Virus record (IMG/VR): IMGVR_UViG_3300042523_000478
Span: 27,987 to 91,986 of that record
DNA: 64,000 nt
Reading direction: 5' to 3' (one strand)
Source: a virus
Part shown: piece by piece, positions 9,873-19,352 of the stretch
How positions within the stretch are numbered: position 1 is the first letter of the stretch
Layout of the letters: the number at the start of each line of letters is the position of its first letter
Made by a program: the position numbers and the translations under genes
The notes under the pieces: generated by a model
The model's input: only the letters and a program-made list of their open reading frames with translations
Database searches by the model: none
What the model was told of the DNA's origin: nothing

Positions 9873-10335
9873 AGATTTATATGGACAAGTTATTTATCTA
9901 CCAAAGGAGATAGTTGAATACTTAGGGATTTGTTTTAACCACTTACCTAATTCTGACACCTCGATTGAAGGACATAAAAGAAACCAAGAATTAAGAGATA
10001 CTGGGTATGTTACTTACCAACAATTAGGGAGGATTAAAAATTGGTTTGATAATTATTCTGGGGACGGAAAAGACGCTCCATATATTTTAAATGGTGCGGA
10101 TTATATGAAAAGTTGGACCGATAGGACCTTAGAGAGTATGAGAAATGGGGATTCGTTCACAAAAAGGATTGAAACTGAACATATGCCAGAACCAATTGAT
10201 GGTAAAGTATATGACGATATGGGTTGGTTAGCAGATATGAATAGACCATCTAAAGAACATAGTAAGTTTACGGATGATATAAAAATCACTGAAAACCTTA
10301 AAAAAATAAACAAAATAATGCAAAAACTACTTTAA
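9865..10335 (+). CDS. Conserved-looking hypothetical phage protein
   Basis: 156 residues starting from GTG, overlapping the previous stop by 8 nt, which suggests translational coupling. No domain is recognised. The C-terminus (ITENLKKINKIMQKLL) resembles the C-terminus of the endolysin at 57636-59279 (INEDIIRMKNIMKKLL). That hints at a shared targeting or docking tail in two otherwise unrelated proteins. No better ATG is available in frame near the start. Confidence 0.6.
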   Translation: MNKDLYGQVIYLPKEIVEYLGICFNHLPNSDTSIEGHKRNQELRDTGYVTYQQLGRIKNWFDNYSGDGKDAPYILNGADYMKSWTDRTLESMRNGDSFTKRIETEHMPEPIDGKVYDDMGWLADMNRPSKEHSKFTDDIKITENLKKINKIMQKLL

Positions 10336-10336
10336 A

Positions 10337-10624
10337 ATGGCAACTAGTGAAAGATTAGATTTTAGTCAACCAATGAATGATTTAGGTCAAATTGGTGAAG
10401 AGCAAAGAAAAAAATTATTTCCAAAGAATGATTATAAAGAACAAAATAAATATTCAGCAACAAATCCTGACGCTCTTGGTGATGGTGATGAGTTTGGTAA
10501 AGGTACCGGTATTTTCTTAGATACCGCGAATGGAGGTTCTTCTGTTGATACATTAGAAAGAATTAATGAAATTAAAATTAACGAATATCAAATAGACAAA
10601 CCTTATACCACTCCATCGGCATAA
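10337..10624 (+). CDS. Small hypothetical protein
   Basis: 95 residues, starting 1 nt after the previous stop and sharing a base with the next start. It is polar and Gly/Asp/Asn-rich with no signal or membrane segment. The tight spacing in the 8718-11644 run is the main evidence that it is a gene. Function unknown. Confidence 0.55.
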   Translation: MATSERLDFSQPMNDLGQIGEEQRKKLFPKNDYKEQNKYSATNPDALGDGDEFGKGTGIFLDTANGGSSVDTLERINEIKINEYQIDKPYTTPSA

Positions 10625-11004
10625 TGAAACTTTACAATAACTATAATAAACTTATTCTTGAAATAGCTTCAATAAATAATATTGTAGACGCTATTAAGAA
10701 AAGGCAGCGTGTTATTGTTTATTATGAAGGAGATGAACCAGGGGGAAAAGGATTAAGAATTGTTGAGCCGGTTTGTTTTGGTTATAGTAAAGCAGGTAAT
10801 CCAGTTTTACGGGCGTGGGATTTAGAAGGGGCTTCTCACAGGGCTTATCTTGGTAAAAAACCTCTACCTAGTTGGAGATTATTTAGAGTAGACAAGGTAA
10901 TTACTTTTAAACCAACAACCGAGACATTTAATGAGGCAAGACCAAATTATAATCCGTCTGGTGATAAAAGTATGACTAAAGTCATTATAAACGCAGTATT
11001 TTAA
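10624..11004 (+). CDS. Stand-alone WYL-domain-like protein
   Basis: 126 residues. Residues about 20-95 read as a WYL domain: RVIVYYEGDE...GLRIVEPVCFGYSKAGNPVLRAW, then WRLFRVDKVITF. This matches the family pattern of P-x-x-l, a beta-barrel core, and R-x-F-R-x-D-R-I. WYL domains bind ligands or nucleic acid and usually sit on HTH regulators, but no HTH is present here. The first 15 residues (MKLYNNYNKLILEIAS) look like the short N-terminal segments on other proteins here that may be head-targeting signals. It could be a packaged effector. The domain call is fair; the role is unknown. Confidence 0.6.
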   Translation: MKLYNNYNKLILEIASINNIVDAIKKRQRVIVYYEGDEPGGKGLRIVEPVCFGYSKAGNPVLRAWDLEGASHRAYLGKKPLPSWRLFRVDKVITFKPTTETFNEARPNYNPSGDKSMTKVIINAVF

Positions 11005-11008
11005 TTAT

Positions 11009-11644
11009 ATGAATAACGAAGACCAATTATTACAAAAATTAATGATATCCAAAAAAATTATGGAAAAACATAACGAAATGGGTAGAGGAAATGGAGGTTC
11101 TATGAATATGGACCGTCCTGTGGTTGAGGAGTATCGACCAGTTAACGCAAAATATAACGTTCCCCAAGAATATTTACAAGAATCGGAACAAACACAACAA
11201 CCTTATTTATCTGAATTACCAAGAGAAAATACTAAACCTGTTGGATCTCCTACTACGGACGCAATTAAAAACTCTAGATTGCCGGATGAAATAAAAAGAT
11301 TAATGATGGAACACCCAATACAACAACCAACTATGGGAGTTAATACAAGTGCAACATTGTCTAATGATTTGATAGAAAGAGCGTCTAGATTAATGAATAC
11401 AAAACCAAATGGTAGTTTAATAGAAAATACTACGGTTAAAAAACAACAACCACAAAATTTATCACTTAATTCTATTAATGCTGATGATATTAAAAGTATT
11501 GTAAGAGAAACTGTTCAGGATGTGTTAAGAGAGAATGGTCTTTTAATTGAGTCAACATCAAACAGTAACGAACTTTTTAAATTTAAAGTAGGGCAACATT
11601 TGTTTGAGGGTAAATTAACAAGTGTTAAGAAAGTTGCTAAATAA
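11009..11644 (+). CDS. Hypothetical, probably virion-associated protein
   Basis: 211 residues, Gln/Asn/Pro-rich and likely disordered through about residue 150. A short folded C-terminal unit follows (SIVRETVQDVLRENGLL, then FKFKVGQHLFEGKLTSVKK), looking like a helix plus SH3-like hairpin. It is last in the plus-strand run and directly followed by a terminator. Function not recognised. Confidence 0.55.
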   Translation: MNNEDQLLQKLMISKKIMEKHNEMGRGNGGSMNMDRPVVEEYRPVNAKYNVPQEYLQESEQTQQPYLSELPRENTKPVGSPTTDAIKNSRLPDEIKRLMMEHPIQQPTMGVNTSATLSNDLIERASRLMNTKPNGSLIENTTVKKQQPQNLSLNSINADDIKSIVRETVQDVLRENGLLIESTSNSNELFKFKVGQHLFEGKLTSVKKVAK

Positions 11645-11663
11645 ATTTACTTAAAATTAATTT

Positions 11664-11694
11664 ATCCCATTCTCTTTGAGTTTGGGATTTTTTT
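11664..11694 (+). terminator. Rho-independent terminator closing the 8.7-11.6 kb operon
   Basis: An ATCCCA/TGGGAT hairpin with a 13-nt loop is followed by a T run, 20 nt after the stop. Confidence 0.85.
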
Positions 11695-11741
11695 ATTTTA
11701 TGGGTTGATATTTTTACAATATTTAAGTATCTTTTCCTTAT

Positions 11742-12956
11742 ATGGAAAAAATCAATGTACTAGTACTCCCTTCAGACCAATCAGGTGTTGGTAAATTTAG
11801 GTCAACTGACCCCCACATTAAATTACAGAATATGTATCCAGATGATTTCCATGTGGATATTGAGTATCAACCAAATGTAAACGACATTAATTTTTGGAAA
11901 AAATATCAAATTGTACATTTCCATAGAACAATTGGGTCTGATTACGATAACACACCTATACTTATTAAGCAATTACAAGCTATGGGAATTGTTGTTGTTG
12001 GTGATATAGATGATTATTGGTTACCAACAAAAGAACACCCGATTCACCAATTAATTATTCAAAATAAATTATACGAAAAAATTGTTGCAAATTTAAAAGT
12101 TGCCGATTATGTTATTACAACAACAGAAATTTTTGCCAATGAAATAAGAAAATTTAATAAAAATGTAATTGTTTTGCCAAATGCAATCGACCCGAATGAT
12201 CCACAGTTTAATGAACCAACATTACCTTCAGAAAAAATTAGAGTTGGTTGGTTAGGTGGTTCATCACATTTACACGATTTAAAATTACTTGATGGAACAG
12301 TTTCAAAACTATCACAACAACAAGATAAGTTACAATTTTATCTTTGTGGGTTTGATATAAGAGGTACCGTTACCGAAATAAATCAACAAACAGGAGAAAA
12401 AACTCAAAGACCTATTAAACCTGAAGAAACCGTTTGGGTTAAATATGAACAAATATTTACTAATGATTACAAAATAATAACACCAACATATAAAGATTAT
12501 CTTAATACTTTTGTTGAGAATGATTACTCTGGTGTTGAAAATGAAAATTATGTTCGTGTTTGGACTCGTCCTGTAAGCTCATACGCAAAAAACTATTCCA
12601 AGTTTGATATATCACTAGCTCCTATTAAAAATCACATCTTTAATAGAATGAAATCACAATTAAAAGTTATTGAGGCTGGGTTCTATAAAAAAGCATTAAT
12701 CGCTTCAAATGTTGGTCCATATACCATTGATTTAAAACACGCACTAGATAAAGGTCAATTTACCGACGGTAACGCTTTATTAGTTAATGAAAATAACAAC
12801 CATAGTGATTGGGCAAAAAATATTAAGAAATTGGTTGACAATCCAAATATGATTGTTGATCTTGGTGAGAGGTTGTATGAAACAGTAAGTGTTAAATATA
12901 ATCTTAATTTTGTGACGGCCGAACGTGCATCTTTTTACAAATCTTTAATAAAATAA
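11742..12956 (+). CDS. GT4-type glycosyltransferase (GT-B fold)
   Basis: 404 residues. The N-terminal half includes VHFHRTIG and GDIDDYW. The nucleotide-sugar half includes IRVGWLGGSSHLHDLKLL, then ISLAPIKNHIFNRMKSQLKVIEAGFYKKALIASNVGPY, the typical E-x7-E-like region of GT4 enzymes. It transfers a sugar from a nucleotide donor; the acceptor is unknown. It is the first gene of the sugar island. The leader contains TTGATATTTTTACAATATTTAAG, which shares TATTTTTACRATAT with the leader of the bS21 gene at 40.4 kb and is possibly a middle-type promoter. Confidence 0.8.
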   Translation: MEKINVLVLPSDQSGVGKFRSTDPHIKLQNMYPDDFHVDIEYQPNVNDINFWKKYQIVHFHRTIGSDYDNTPILIKQLQAMGIVVVGDIDDYWLPTKEHPIHQLIIQNKLYEKIVANLKVADYVITTTEIFANEIRKFNKNVIVLPNAIDPNDPQFNEPTLPSEKIRVGWLGGSSHLHDLKLLDGTVSKLSQQQDKLQFYLCGFDIRGTVTEINQQTGEKTQRPIKPEETVWVKYEQIFTNDYKIITPTYKDYLNTFVENDYSGVENENYVRVWTRPVSSYAKNYSKFDISLAPIKNHIFNRMKSQLKVIEAGFYKKALIASNVGPYTIDLKHALDKGQFTDGNALLVNENNNHSDWAKNIKKLVDNPNMIVDLGERLYETVSVKYNLNFVTAERASFYKSLIK

Positions 12957-12959
12957 TTT

Positions 12960-13679
12960 ATGATTAATATACCTATAACAAAAATTTTGTTTCTTGATAT
13001 AGAAACAGTTGGTGGATGTAAGGACTGGGAAAATTGTCAAGAAAATAATCCAGGAGTTGCAAGTCAATTTGAAAAATATTTTGATTGGTTCCTAAAAAGA
13101 TTTCCTGAAGATAATTTAAACAACCAAGATGAAAATCAATTAAAAAATACGGTGTTTGTAAAAAGAGCCGCTTTAGTTCCAGAGTTTGCAAAAATTGTAT
13201 GTGTTTCTATGGCGTTTGTTATGGATAATGGTGACATTAAAAAACAAACTTTTTCTGGTGATGATGAAAAAAAACTTTTAAGTGATGTAAGAAATCTTTT
13301 AGATAGATGTCACAAGTTGGATTTTTATCTTTGTGGTCACAACCTTAAAAACTTTGACATACCTATGTTGGCAAAACGAATGATTATAAATGGAATTATG
13401 CCTTCAAAGATTCTACCTTCTTACGATACAAAACCTTGGGAAGTAAAGGCGATTGATACTAAAGAAATATGGCAATACGGATCATATACCTCAATTGGTT
13501 CTTTAGATCTTATGTGTACTTGTCTTGACATACCAACACCAAAAGACGGTGAAGTAACCGGAGATAAAGTACATCATGCATACTGGAATGAAAATAAATT
13601 AGAGGCAATCTCAGAATATTGTGAGAAAGATGTTAATGTTTTGATTGACACTATAAAAAAATTAAAAGAATTAAAATAA
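12960..13679 (+). CDS. DnaQ-like (DEDDy) 3'-5' exonuclease
   Basis: 239 residues. Exo I is FLDIETVGG at about 10-18. Exo II is FYLCGHNLKNFDIPML at about 121-136. Exo III sits at EYCEKDVNVLIDTI at about 219-232. The layout resembles the PolB-exonuclease-like family (DNA_pol_B_exo2). It should degrade or proofread DNA, or trim RNA, from the 3' end using two metals. It overlaps the dUTPase start by one base (TAATG), indicating coupled translation of two nucleic-acid genes inside a glycan island. Confidence 0.8.
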   Translation: MINIPITKILFLDIETVGGCKDWENCQENNPGVASQFEKYFDWFLKRFPEDNLNNQDENQLKNTVFVKRAALVPEFAKIVCVSMAFVMDNGDIKKQTFSGDDEKKLLSDVRNLLDRCHKLDFYLCGHNLKNFDIPMLAKRMIINGIMPSKILPSYDTKPWEVKAIDTKEIWQYGSYTSIGSLDLMCTCLDIPTPKDGEVTGDKVHHAYWNENKLEAISEYCEKDVNVLIDTIKKLKELK

Positions 13680-14236
13680 TGGGAATAGAAGATTTGTTTG
13701 AAGATTCAATAGAGGACACTGACTACAATCAAATAATTGAGGAGTATGGTCTTGATGTTAAACAACTTGAGAAGGATATGGGAATTTATCAACCTACAAT
13801 GGATTTAAGGTTCTCCTTCTCAAATGAAGGATCAATTACACCTAAATACGCATACCCTACAGATTCAGGTATGGATTTATATTCAACTGAAGATATTGAT
13901 GTAGACCCTTTTGGTAGAGTTTTAGTTCCAACTGGAGTTCATTTTGATATTCCAGAAAATTACGAAATACAAGTAAGAACTAAAAGTGGTTTAGCTCTTA
14001 ACCAGGGATTAATGGTTTTAAATAGTCCTGGCACTGTAGATCAAGGTTATACGGGAGAAATTAAAGTTATTTTGATGAATATGAATAACGAAGTAATCAC
14101 CGTAAATAAAGGACAAAAAATTGCACAAGCGGTTCTATGTCCAGTGGTTTCAGGTAAATGGGTTAAATTAATTGAGGTTAAAAAATTAGAAAATAAAGAA
14201 AGAAGCGATAACGGCTTCGGATCAACAGGAATTTAA
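13679..14236 (+). CDS. dut: dUTP diphosphatase
   Basis: 185 residues. The five trimeric dUTPase motifs are visible: DSGMDL at 62-67, RTKSGLALNQG at 100-110, GTVDQGYTGEIKV at 118-130, GQKIAQ at 145-150 and RSDNGFGSTG at 175-184. It hydrolyses dUTP to dUMP and PPi, keeping uracil out of phage DNA and supplying dTMP synthesis. An N-terminal extension of about 40 acidic residues precedes the catalytic core, longer than in most bacterial enzymes. Translation is coupled to the exonuclease gene. Confidence 0.93.
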   Translation: MGIEDLFEDSIEDTDYNQIIEEYGLDVKQLEKDMGIYQPTMDLRFSFSNEGSITPKYAYPTDSGMDLYSTEDIDVDPFGRVLVPTGVHFDIPENYEIQVRTKSGLALNQGLMVLNSPGTVDQGYTGEIKVILMNMNNEVITVNKGQKIAQAVLCPVVSGKWVKLIEVKKLENKERSDNGFGSTGI

Positions 14237-14239
14237 ATC

Positions 14240-14953
14240 ATGAGAGTTGCGTTAGTTTGCATTGCAAAAAATGAAGAATTATATATCCAAGAGTGGATTG
14301 ATTATAATAAAAAATTAGGGTTTGATGATATAATCATTTACCAAAATGACTGGAGATGGTCAGGTGAGAACGATAACGTTCATAAAATAGATTTTGATGG
14401 GTTAAATAAACAAAGAGACGCATATAATCACTTTATTAAACATAATGTTAATAATTTTGATTGGGTTGCATTTTTTGATGTTGATGAGTTTTTAGTTTTA
14501 AAAAAACATGATAATATCAAATCTTTTCTTTCCGACTATGAGGAATTTCCGGCCGTAGGAATAAATTGGGTGTTATTTGGTGATAATGGACATAAAACCG
14601 TTAACGGTGATTATAACGTAGTAAAAAGATTTACTAAAAGACAGAAAGATGTGAATTTACACGTTAAATGTATTGTAAAATTAACACCAACAACACATAT
14701 GAGTGTTCATAACCCGAGTTCTGTTTGGGTTGACACCCATAAACGACAAAATACAGGTCCATTTACTCAAATACACACTGACGATATTGCGCAGATAAAC
14801 CACTATTTTTGTAAAACACAAGAGGAATTCCAATTAAAATGTGACAGAGGTAGGGCAGATATGTTTAATACTAAACGAAACATAGGTGAGTTTGAACCTC
14901 ACAACACTAACGACACGGAAGACTTAACCGCATATAATTTCTTTTACAAATGA
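14240..14953 (+). CDS. GT92/GT2-like glycosyltransferase
   Basis: 237 residues. It starts ALVCIAKNEELYIQEWIDY, the N-terminal signature of GT92-like Glyco_tranf_2_4 proteins. DWVAFFDVDEFLVLK at about 74-88 contains the DVDEF metal-binding DxD. The enzyme is expected to move a hexose from a nucleotide sugar onto a glycan or protein. It overlaps the next gene by 4 nt (ATGA), consistent with a single operon. Confidence 0.75.
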   Translation: MRVALVCIAKNEELYIQEWIDYNKKLGFDDIIIYQNDWRWSGENDNVHKIDFDGLNKQRDAYNHFIKHNVNNFDWVAFFDVDEFLVLKKHDNIKSFLSDYEEFPAVGINWVLFGDNGHKTVNGDYNVVKRFTKRQKDVNLHVKCIVKLTPTTHMSVHNPSSVWVDTHKRQNTGPFTQIHTDDIAQINHYFCKTQEEFQLKCDRGRADMFNTKRNIGEFEPHNTNDTEDLTAYNFFYK

Positions 14954-16461
14954 TAACAATAGTTTACTCAACACATAAGGATTCAAACCACAATAGTAAA
15001 TTTCAAAAACATCTAAGGGATACTGTTGGGTTAAAGGACGTTCAAATTTTAGAATTTGAGAATCATAATCAATTCTCATTATCTCAAGTTTATAACAGTG
15101 GTATTACAGAATCAATATATGATATTGTAGTTTGTTGTCATAACGACATTAAACTTGAGAAAGGTTGGGGTAAAAAATTACTAAGGGATTTTGAAGATAA
15201 CTCCGACTACGGTATTATTGGTAAGGCCGGTTCTTGTTATTTTCCTGAGTCAGGAGTTTACTGGGAAAGATTAAAACAAACTATGGTTGGTCAAGTTTAT
15301 CATCACCCTAAAGGTCATAACAAATGGTTAAGTAAATATTCCTCTAAATTGCCATTTTTAATTCCAGTTGTAACAATTGATGGTCTTTTTATTTCGTTTA
15401 ATAAAACAAAAATAAAACACACCTTTGACGAGTCAATTGGTAAATTTCACTTTTATGACCATTTATTTTGTATTCCAAATTATATAGATGGAGTAAAAAT
15501 TGGAGTGACTTCGTCTTTTGAAATCACTCACGAATCTGTTGGCCAACCAAATCAAGAGTTCTGGGAAAGTAAGGAAAAATTTGTTGAGAAGTGGGGTAAT
15601 AATTTACCTTTAGATTTAAAACCTGAGATTCCATACGTACCAACAATTAAAATAAAACAATTAAAAAATGTTGGTAAGATTGCGATAATAATACCAACAA
15701 AAGGTAACACACAAATGTTATTTGATTGTGTTAATTCATTTTACCAACAATGTGATTCAAAATTATTTGATGTTTTTATTGCGGATACCGGGTCAACAAA
15801 CGAAGAAAAAGAATGGGTAAAAGAAAAAATACTCCCAATGGGGAATATAAAATTAATTGAATATGATTATTATAATTTTGCAAAAATAAATAATGATGTT
15901 GTTAAAAACCATATTGGTAAAGAATATGAATTTTTACTTTTTTGTAATAATGATATTAAAATATTAAATAATGTTATTTATGGAATGTTAAAGGTTTTTA
16001 AAACATACCCTAAAACTGGAACTGTGGGGGCTAGGCTTCATTTTGAGGATGGCACAATCCAACATAATGGAATAATAGCCTTTTTTGACTCAAACAAAAT
16101 TGTACAATTATCTCACATTGGCCTAAGAAATTATTACAATTATTCCACAGGAGTTAATCCGGTTATTGGTAATACTGCGGCATTAATGATGATAAGAAAA
16201 AGTTTATTTGAATCTTGTGGATTTTTTAATGAGGGTTACCAAACGTGTTTTGAAGACGTGGAATTAAATGCAAAATGTATCATAAAGGGTTATATTAATT
16301 ATTGTGATAGTTCTTCAGTTTCTTATCATTTAGAAAGTGAAACAAGAAAAAAAGATACAGAAAAAAACGAAAAAGAAAGAAATGATTATGCGGAATTACT
16401 TTATCCATTTATGCTTAATCACGTTAAAGAATTAAAAAATTTCTTTTATCAAAATAAATAA
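14950..16461 (+). CDS. Two-domain GT2-like glycosyltransferase
   Basis: 503 residues. The N-terminal unit (1-220) resembles receptor-glycan GT-A proteins, with IYDIVVCCHNDIKLEKGWG. The second unit (about 235-480) is a standard GT2 domain: IAIIIPTKGN at about 243, then FLLFCNNDIKILN (NND in place of DxD), then CFEDVELNAKCIIKGY (ED acceptor motif). Two tandem GT-A domains in one chain suggest a processive or two-step sugar addition. Confidence 0.75.
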   Translation: MITIVYSTHKDSNHNSKFQKHLRDTVGLKDVQILEFENHNQFSLSQVYNSGITESIYDIVVCCHNDIKLEKGWGKKLLRDFEDNSDYGIIGKAGSCYFPESGVYWERLKQTMVGQVYHHPKGHNKWLSKYSSKLPFLIPVVTIDGLFISFNKTKIKHTFDESIGKFHFYDHLFCIPNYIDGVKIGVTSSFEITHESVGQPNQEFWESKEKFVEKWGNNLPLDLKPEIPYVPTIKIKQLKNVGKIAIIIPTKGNTQMLFDCVNSFYQQCDSKLFDVFIADTGSTNEEKEWVKEKILPMGNIKLIEYDYYNFAKINNDVVKNHIGKEYEFLLFCNNDIKILNNVIYGMLKVFKTYPKTGTVGARLHFEDGTIQHNGIIAFFDSNKIVQLSHIGLRNYYNYSTGVNPVIGNTAALMMIRKSLFESCGFFNEGYQTCFEDVELNAKCIIKGYINYCDSSSVSYHLESETRKKDTEKNEKERNDYAELLYPFMLNHVKELKNFFYQNK

Positions 16462-16480
16462 ATAATATAAAAATAAAAGT

Positions 16481-17248
16481 ATGAAGTTAGGAATTAGTTA
16501 TAATGTTTTTGATGGAGAAGAACTATTAGAAGATTCAATAAAACAAATAAGAAGTGAGGTTGATTACATAAGTGTGGTATATCAAACAACCTCAAATTTG
16601 GGTAATGGATGTGATGAAAATTTAGAACCTCTTTTAAATAGATTAGTTTCAGAAAAACTTATAGACCATTTAGATAAATATTCACCTTTTGGTATGAACC
16701 CTCACCATTGTGAAATAACAAAAAGAAATATAGGACTTGAGTTGTCAAAAAAGAATGGATGCACACATCATATGTCAATGGACACTGACGAATATTACGA
16801 TATAAATGAATTTATAAAAATTAAAAACATAATACAAAAGAATGATTACGATTCTTCGTATTGTCAAATGAAGACTTATTATAAAACTTGGGAATACCAA
16901 TTAGATCCACCTGAAGAATATTATGTATCTTTAATTTTTAAGATAAAAGAAAAATCTAATTACGTTTTTGGATATAGCTCACCTGTGTTAGTAGATCCTA
17001 CAAGGAGAATGTCTGATATTACCAACCCAGTTGTTTTTAGTAGGGACCAAATTGAAATGCATCACGGATCCTACATTAGGAACGACATAAAAAGAAAATT
17101 ATTAAACAGTTCCGCTTTCGTTAATTTCAAAGACGAGGTAAGTAAAATTGTTAATCATTATAACATTTGGAAGTTCCCAAATAAAGTTTTGTGGGGAGGT
17201 AAACCAAGTAAGTTATTAAATGTCATAAAAGTAAAAAATAAATTTTAG
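16481..17248 (+). CDS. GT-A-like glycosyltransferase
   Basis: 255 residues. The GT2-like start (LGISYNVFDGEELLEDSIKQI) is followed by THHMSMDTDEYYD at about 96-108, with a DTDEY metal site like that of the neighbouring GT92-like enzyme. It lies 20 nt after the previous gene and 1 nt before the methyltransferase. Acceptor unknown. Confidence 0.65.
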   Translation: MKLGISYNVFDGEELLEDSIKQIRSEVDYISVVYQTTSNLGNGCDENLEPLLNRLVSEKLIDHLDKYSPFGMNPHHCEITKRNIGLELSKKNGCTHHMSMDTDEYYDINEFIKIKNIIQKNDYDSSYCQMKTYYKTWEYQLDPPEEYYVSLIFKIKEKSNYVFGYSSPVLVDPTRRMSDITNPVVFSRDQIEMHHGSYIRNDIKRKLLNSSAFVNFKDEVSKIVNHYNIWKFPNKVLWGGKPSKLLNVIKVKNKF

Positions 17249-17249
17249 T

Positions 17250-17864
17250 ATGGAAAATTATTGGGAAGAAAGTTTAAGTTTTAAAATACAACAAAAAAAG
17301 AATGAATGGATTTCTTTTATTAAAGAAATATCCAAAAATGGTAAACTAAAAAATTGTTTAGAGATAGGTTGTTATGATGGGGGTACAACTGTATTTTTAT
17401 CTAATTTTTTTGAAAACCTTATAACCATAGATCAACAAATACAACCTAGATTTGATGAATTTAAATACACACATAATAACTCTAATTTATTTGGTTCCGA
17501 ATATATAAAAACAAAATGCAATTTTAACTATATTTCAGGAAGTAGTCACGATAAAAATACCTATGATAAAGTAAAAAACACACTTAATGGTAATAAATTA
17601 GATTTACTTTTTATTGATGGAGACCATTCATATAACGGAGTTAAGTTAGACTTCAATATGTATTATGATTTTGTCAAAGATGGTGGTATAATTGCTTTTC
17701 ACGATATTCATAGGAGTAATTTTCACGAAAATCACGGATGTTACGTTCACGATTTTTGGGATGAATTGATTGAAGATGGTAAAAATAACATTGTTTTCTT
17801 TGACTCGGATGCAAGTGATTTGTGGGGTGGTATTGGTTTAATTTACAAAACAAAAAATATTTAA
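17250..17864 (+). CDS. Class I SAM-dependent methyltransferase (Methyltransf_24-like)
   Basis: 204 residues. The SAM-binding motif I is CLEIGCYDGGTTVFLS at about 36-51. LLFIDGDHSYNGVKLDF at about 119-135 and GGIIAFHDIH at about 146-155 match the Methyltransf_24/cephalosporin-hydroxylase-like family of small-molecule or sugar O-methyltransferases. In this setting, capping of sugar chains is the natural guess, but substrate specificity cannot be read from sequence. Confidence 0.75.
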   Translation: MENYWEESLSFKIQQKKNEWISFIKEISKNGKLKNCLEIGCYDGGTTVFLSNFFENLITIDQQIQPRFDEFKYTHNNSNLFGSEYIKTKCNFNYISGSSHDKNTYDKVKNTLNGNKLDLLFIDGDHSYNGVKLDFNMYYDFVKDGGIIAFHDIHRSNFHENHGCYVHDFWDELIEDGKNNIVFFDSDASDLWGGIGLIYKTKNI

Positions 17865-17866
17865 AT

Positions 17867-18661
17867 ATGATTTACGATGGTTTAGTTTTTTATTCTTCCT
17901 TTTTTCCTGATGAAAAAAATATTTTCAGAGGTGAAAAATTTTTAACCACTATGGTAGAAAAATTTAAAAACCATTTAATATTTGTTGGTATTCAAACCGA
18001 TACGATAAATACTTGGTTAGAAATATTAGAAAAATATAAAAATAGTGGTTTGAATATTATATACGAAAGGTGTAATCCTGAACTATACGTAAATTCAGAT
18101 GTTGCGGGATATCAAAAGGCGTTAGAATTATTTTACTTAAATAAAGAAAATATAAAAGTAAAAGACAATAGTCTTGCGTGGTTTGGACACAGTAAAGGTG
18201 TTACAACTAATGAAATGTCTTGTCATAACTGGATGTTTGAGAATTTTTGGGGTAAACCAGAATTAATTATGGAAAAACTTTTTAGTAATAATTCTTATGG
18301 TTGTTATGGAACACATTTAAGTTTTTTACCAATATACGACACTAAAAAAATAAAAGACATTTGGACATCTTATTGTGATTTTACTTTTATAAAAAAACCT
18401 ATAAAATTTATGTATGTTAATACATTTTTTGTTATTAAAAGTGAAATTTTTTTAAAAATGATTAATAATTTAAGTAAAAAATTTTTATACAAAAAAATTA
18501 ATGGTGTTCACGGTGGTGAGGGTGATAGATATTTTTTTGAAAGAGATTTTATACATTTTGTTGATATGATGGGTTATGAACCAATATTTGAGACTTACGG
18601 ACCAAATGTTACTTGGGGGGAAGTTAATCCAGATGAATACTATAAACATTTAAATGAATGA
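17867..18661 (+). CDS. Putative glycosyltransferase of unrecognised family
   Basis: 264 residues, using the ATG at 17867. This lies just past the stop of the methyltransferase and avoids a 45-nt overlap from an upstream in-frame start. A Rossmann-like N-terminus (MIYDGLVFYSSFF) is followed by LAWFGHSKGVTT at about 104-115 and the C-terminal GEGDRYFFERDF. It has no clear DxD. Context and overall shape fit a sugar transferase, but the family is not certain. Confidence 0.5.
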   Translation: MIYDGLVFYSSFFPDEKNIFRGEKFLTTMVEKFKNHLIFVGIQTDTINTWLEILEKYKNSGLNIIYERCNPELYVNSDVAGYQKALELFYLNKENIKVKDNSLAWFGHSKGVTTNEMSCHNWMFENFWGKPELIMEKLFSNNSYGCYGTHLSFLPIYDTKKIKDIWTSYCDFTFIKKPIKFMYVNTFFVIKSEIFLKMINNLSKKFLYKKINGVHGGEGDRYFFERDFIHFVDMMGYEPIFETYGPNVTWGEVNPDEYYKHLNE

Positions 18662-19340
18662 AAAAAAAATGAAATTACTAATTAAATTCCCAACAAGGGG
18701 TAGAAAAGAACTTTTTTTTAAAGTACTTGATAAATATTACGAATTATTAGACGATATTGATAATACAATATTTGTAATTACTTGTGATTTAGACGATAAA
18801 GAAATGAATGATGAATCTGTGATAAAAAAATTAGAAACTTATAAAAATTTATTTTTTTATTTTGGTAATTCTAAAACAAAAATAGAGGCGGTAAATTCAG
18901 ATTTAGATAAACATAATGATTATGATATTATTTTATTAGCTTCGGATGATATGATACCACAAGTTAAAGGTTACGATAGTATCATTAGAAATAATATGAA
19001 TGAATTTTACCCGGATACTGATGGTGTTTTATGGTATTATGATGGATACAGAAGTGATTTAAATACTCTTAGTATTTTAGGTAAAACATATTATAAACGT
19101 TTTAATTATATTTACCATCCTAGTTATGTTTCTTTTTATGCCGACAACGAATTTATGTTAGTCGCTAAAAGTTTAAACAAACAAACATATTTTAATAATT
19201 GTATAATTAAACATTTTCATCCAGATATTACAAAAGATGTTCACAATGAATATGATGAAACTTACATAAAAAACAATGTAAGTGGTGATGAAAAAATTTA
19301 CCAAAAAAGATTAATAAACAATTTTAATAAACAATTTTAA
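18654..19340 (+). CDS. GT2-like glycosyltransferase
   Basis: 228 residues (223 if the ATG at 18669 is used). LLIKFPTRGRKELFFKVLDKY is the strand-helix start of GT-A enzymes. IILLASDDMIPQVKGYD is the DxD-like region (SDD). A conserved tail, IIKHFHPD, resembles phage GT2 proteins. It overlaps the previous gene by 8 nt. Substrate unknown. Confidence 0.65.
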   Translation: MNEKKMKLLIKFPTRGRKELFFKVLDKYYELLDDIDNTIFVITCDLDDKEMNDESVIKKLETYKNLFFYFGNSKTKIEAVNSDLDKHNDYDIILLASDDMIPQVKGYDSIIRNNMNEFYPDTDGVLWYYDGYRSDLNTLSILGKTYYKRFNYIYHPSYVSFYADNEFMLVAKSLNKQTYFNNCIIKHFHPDITKDVHNEYDETYIKNNVSGDEKIYQKRLINNFNKQF

Positions 19341-19352
19341 TATTAAATAAAG

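Noticed and set aside
17822-17866. Longer N-terminus for the gene at 17867
   Set aside because: It would overlap the end of the methyltransferase gene by 43 nt, while a good ATG lies just after its stop.
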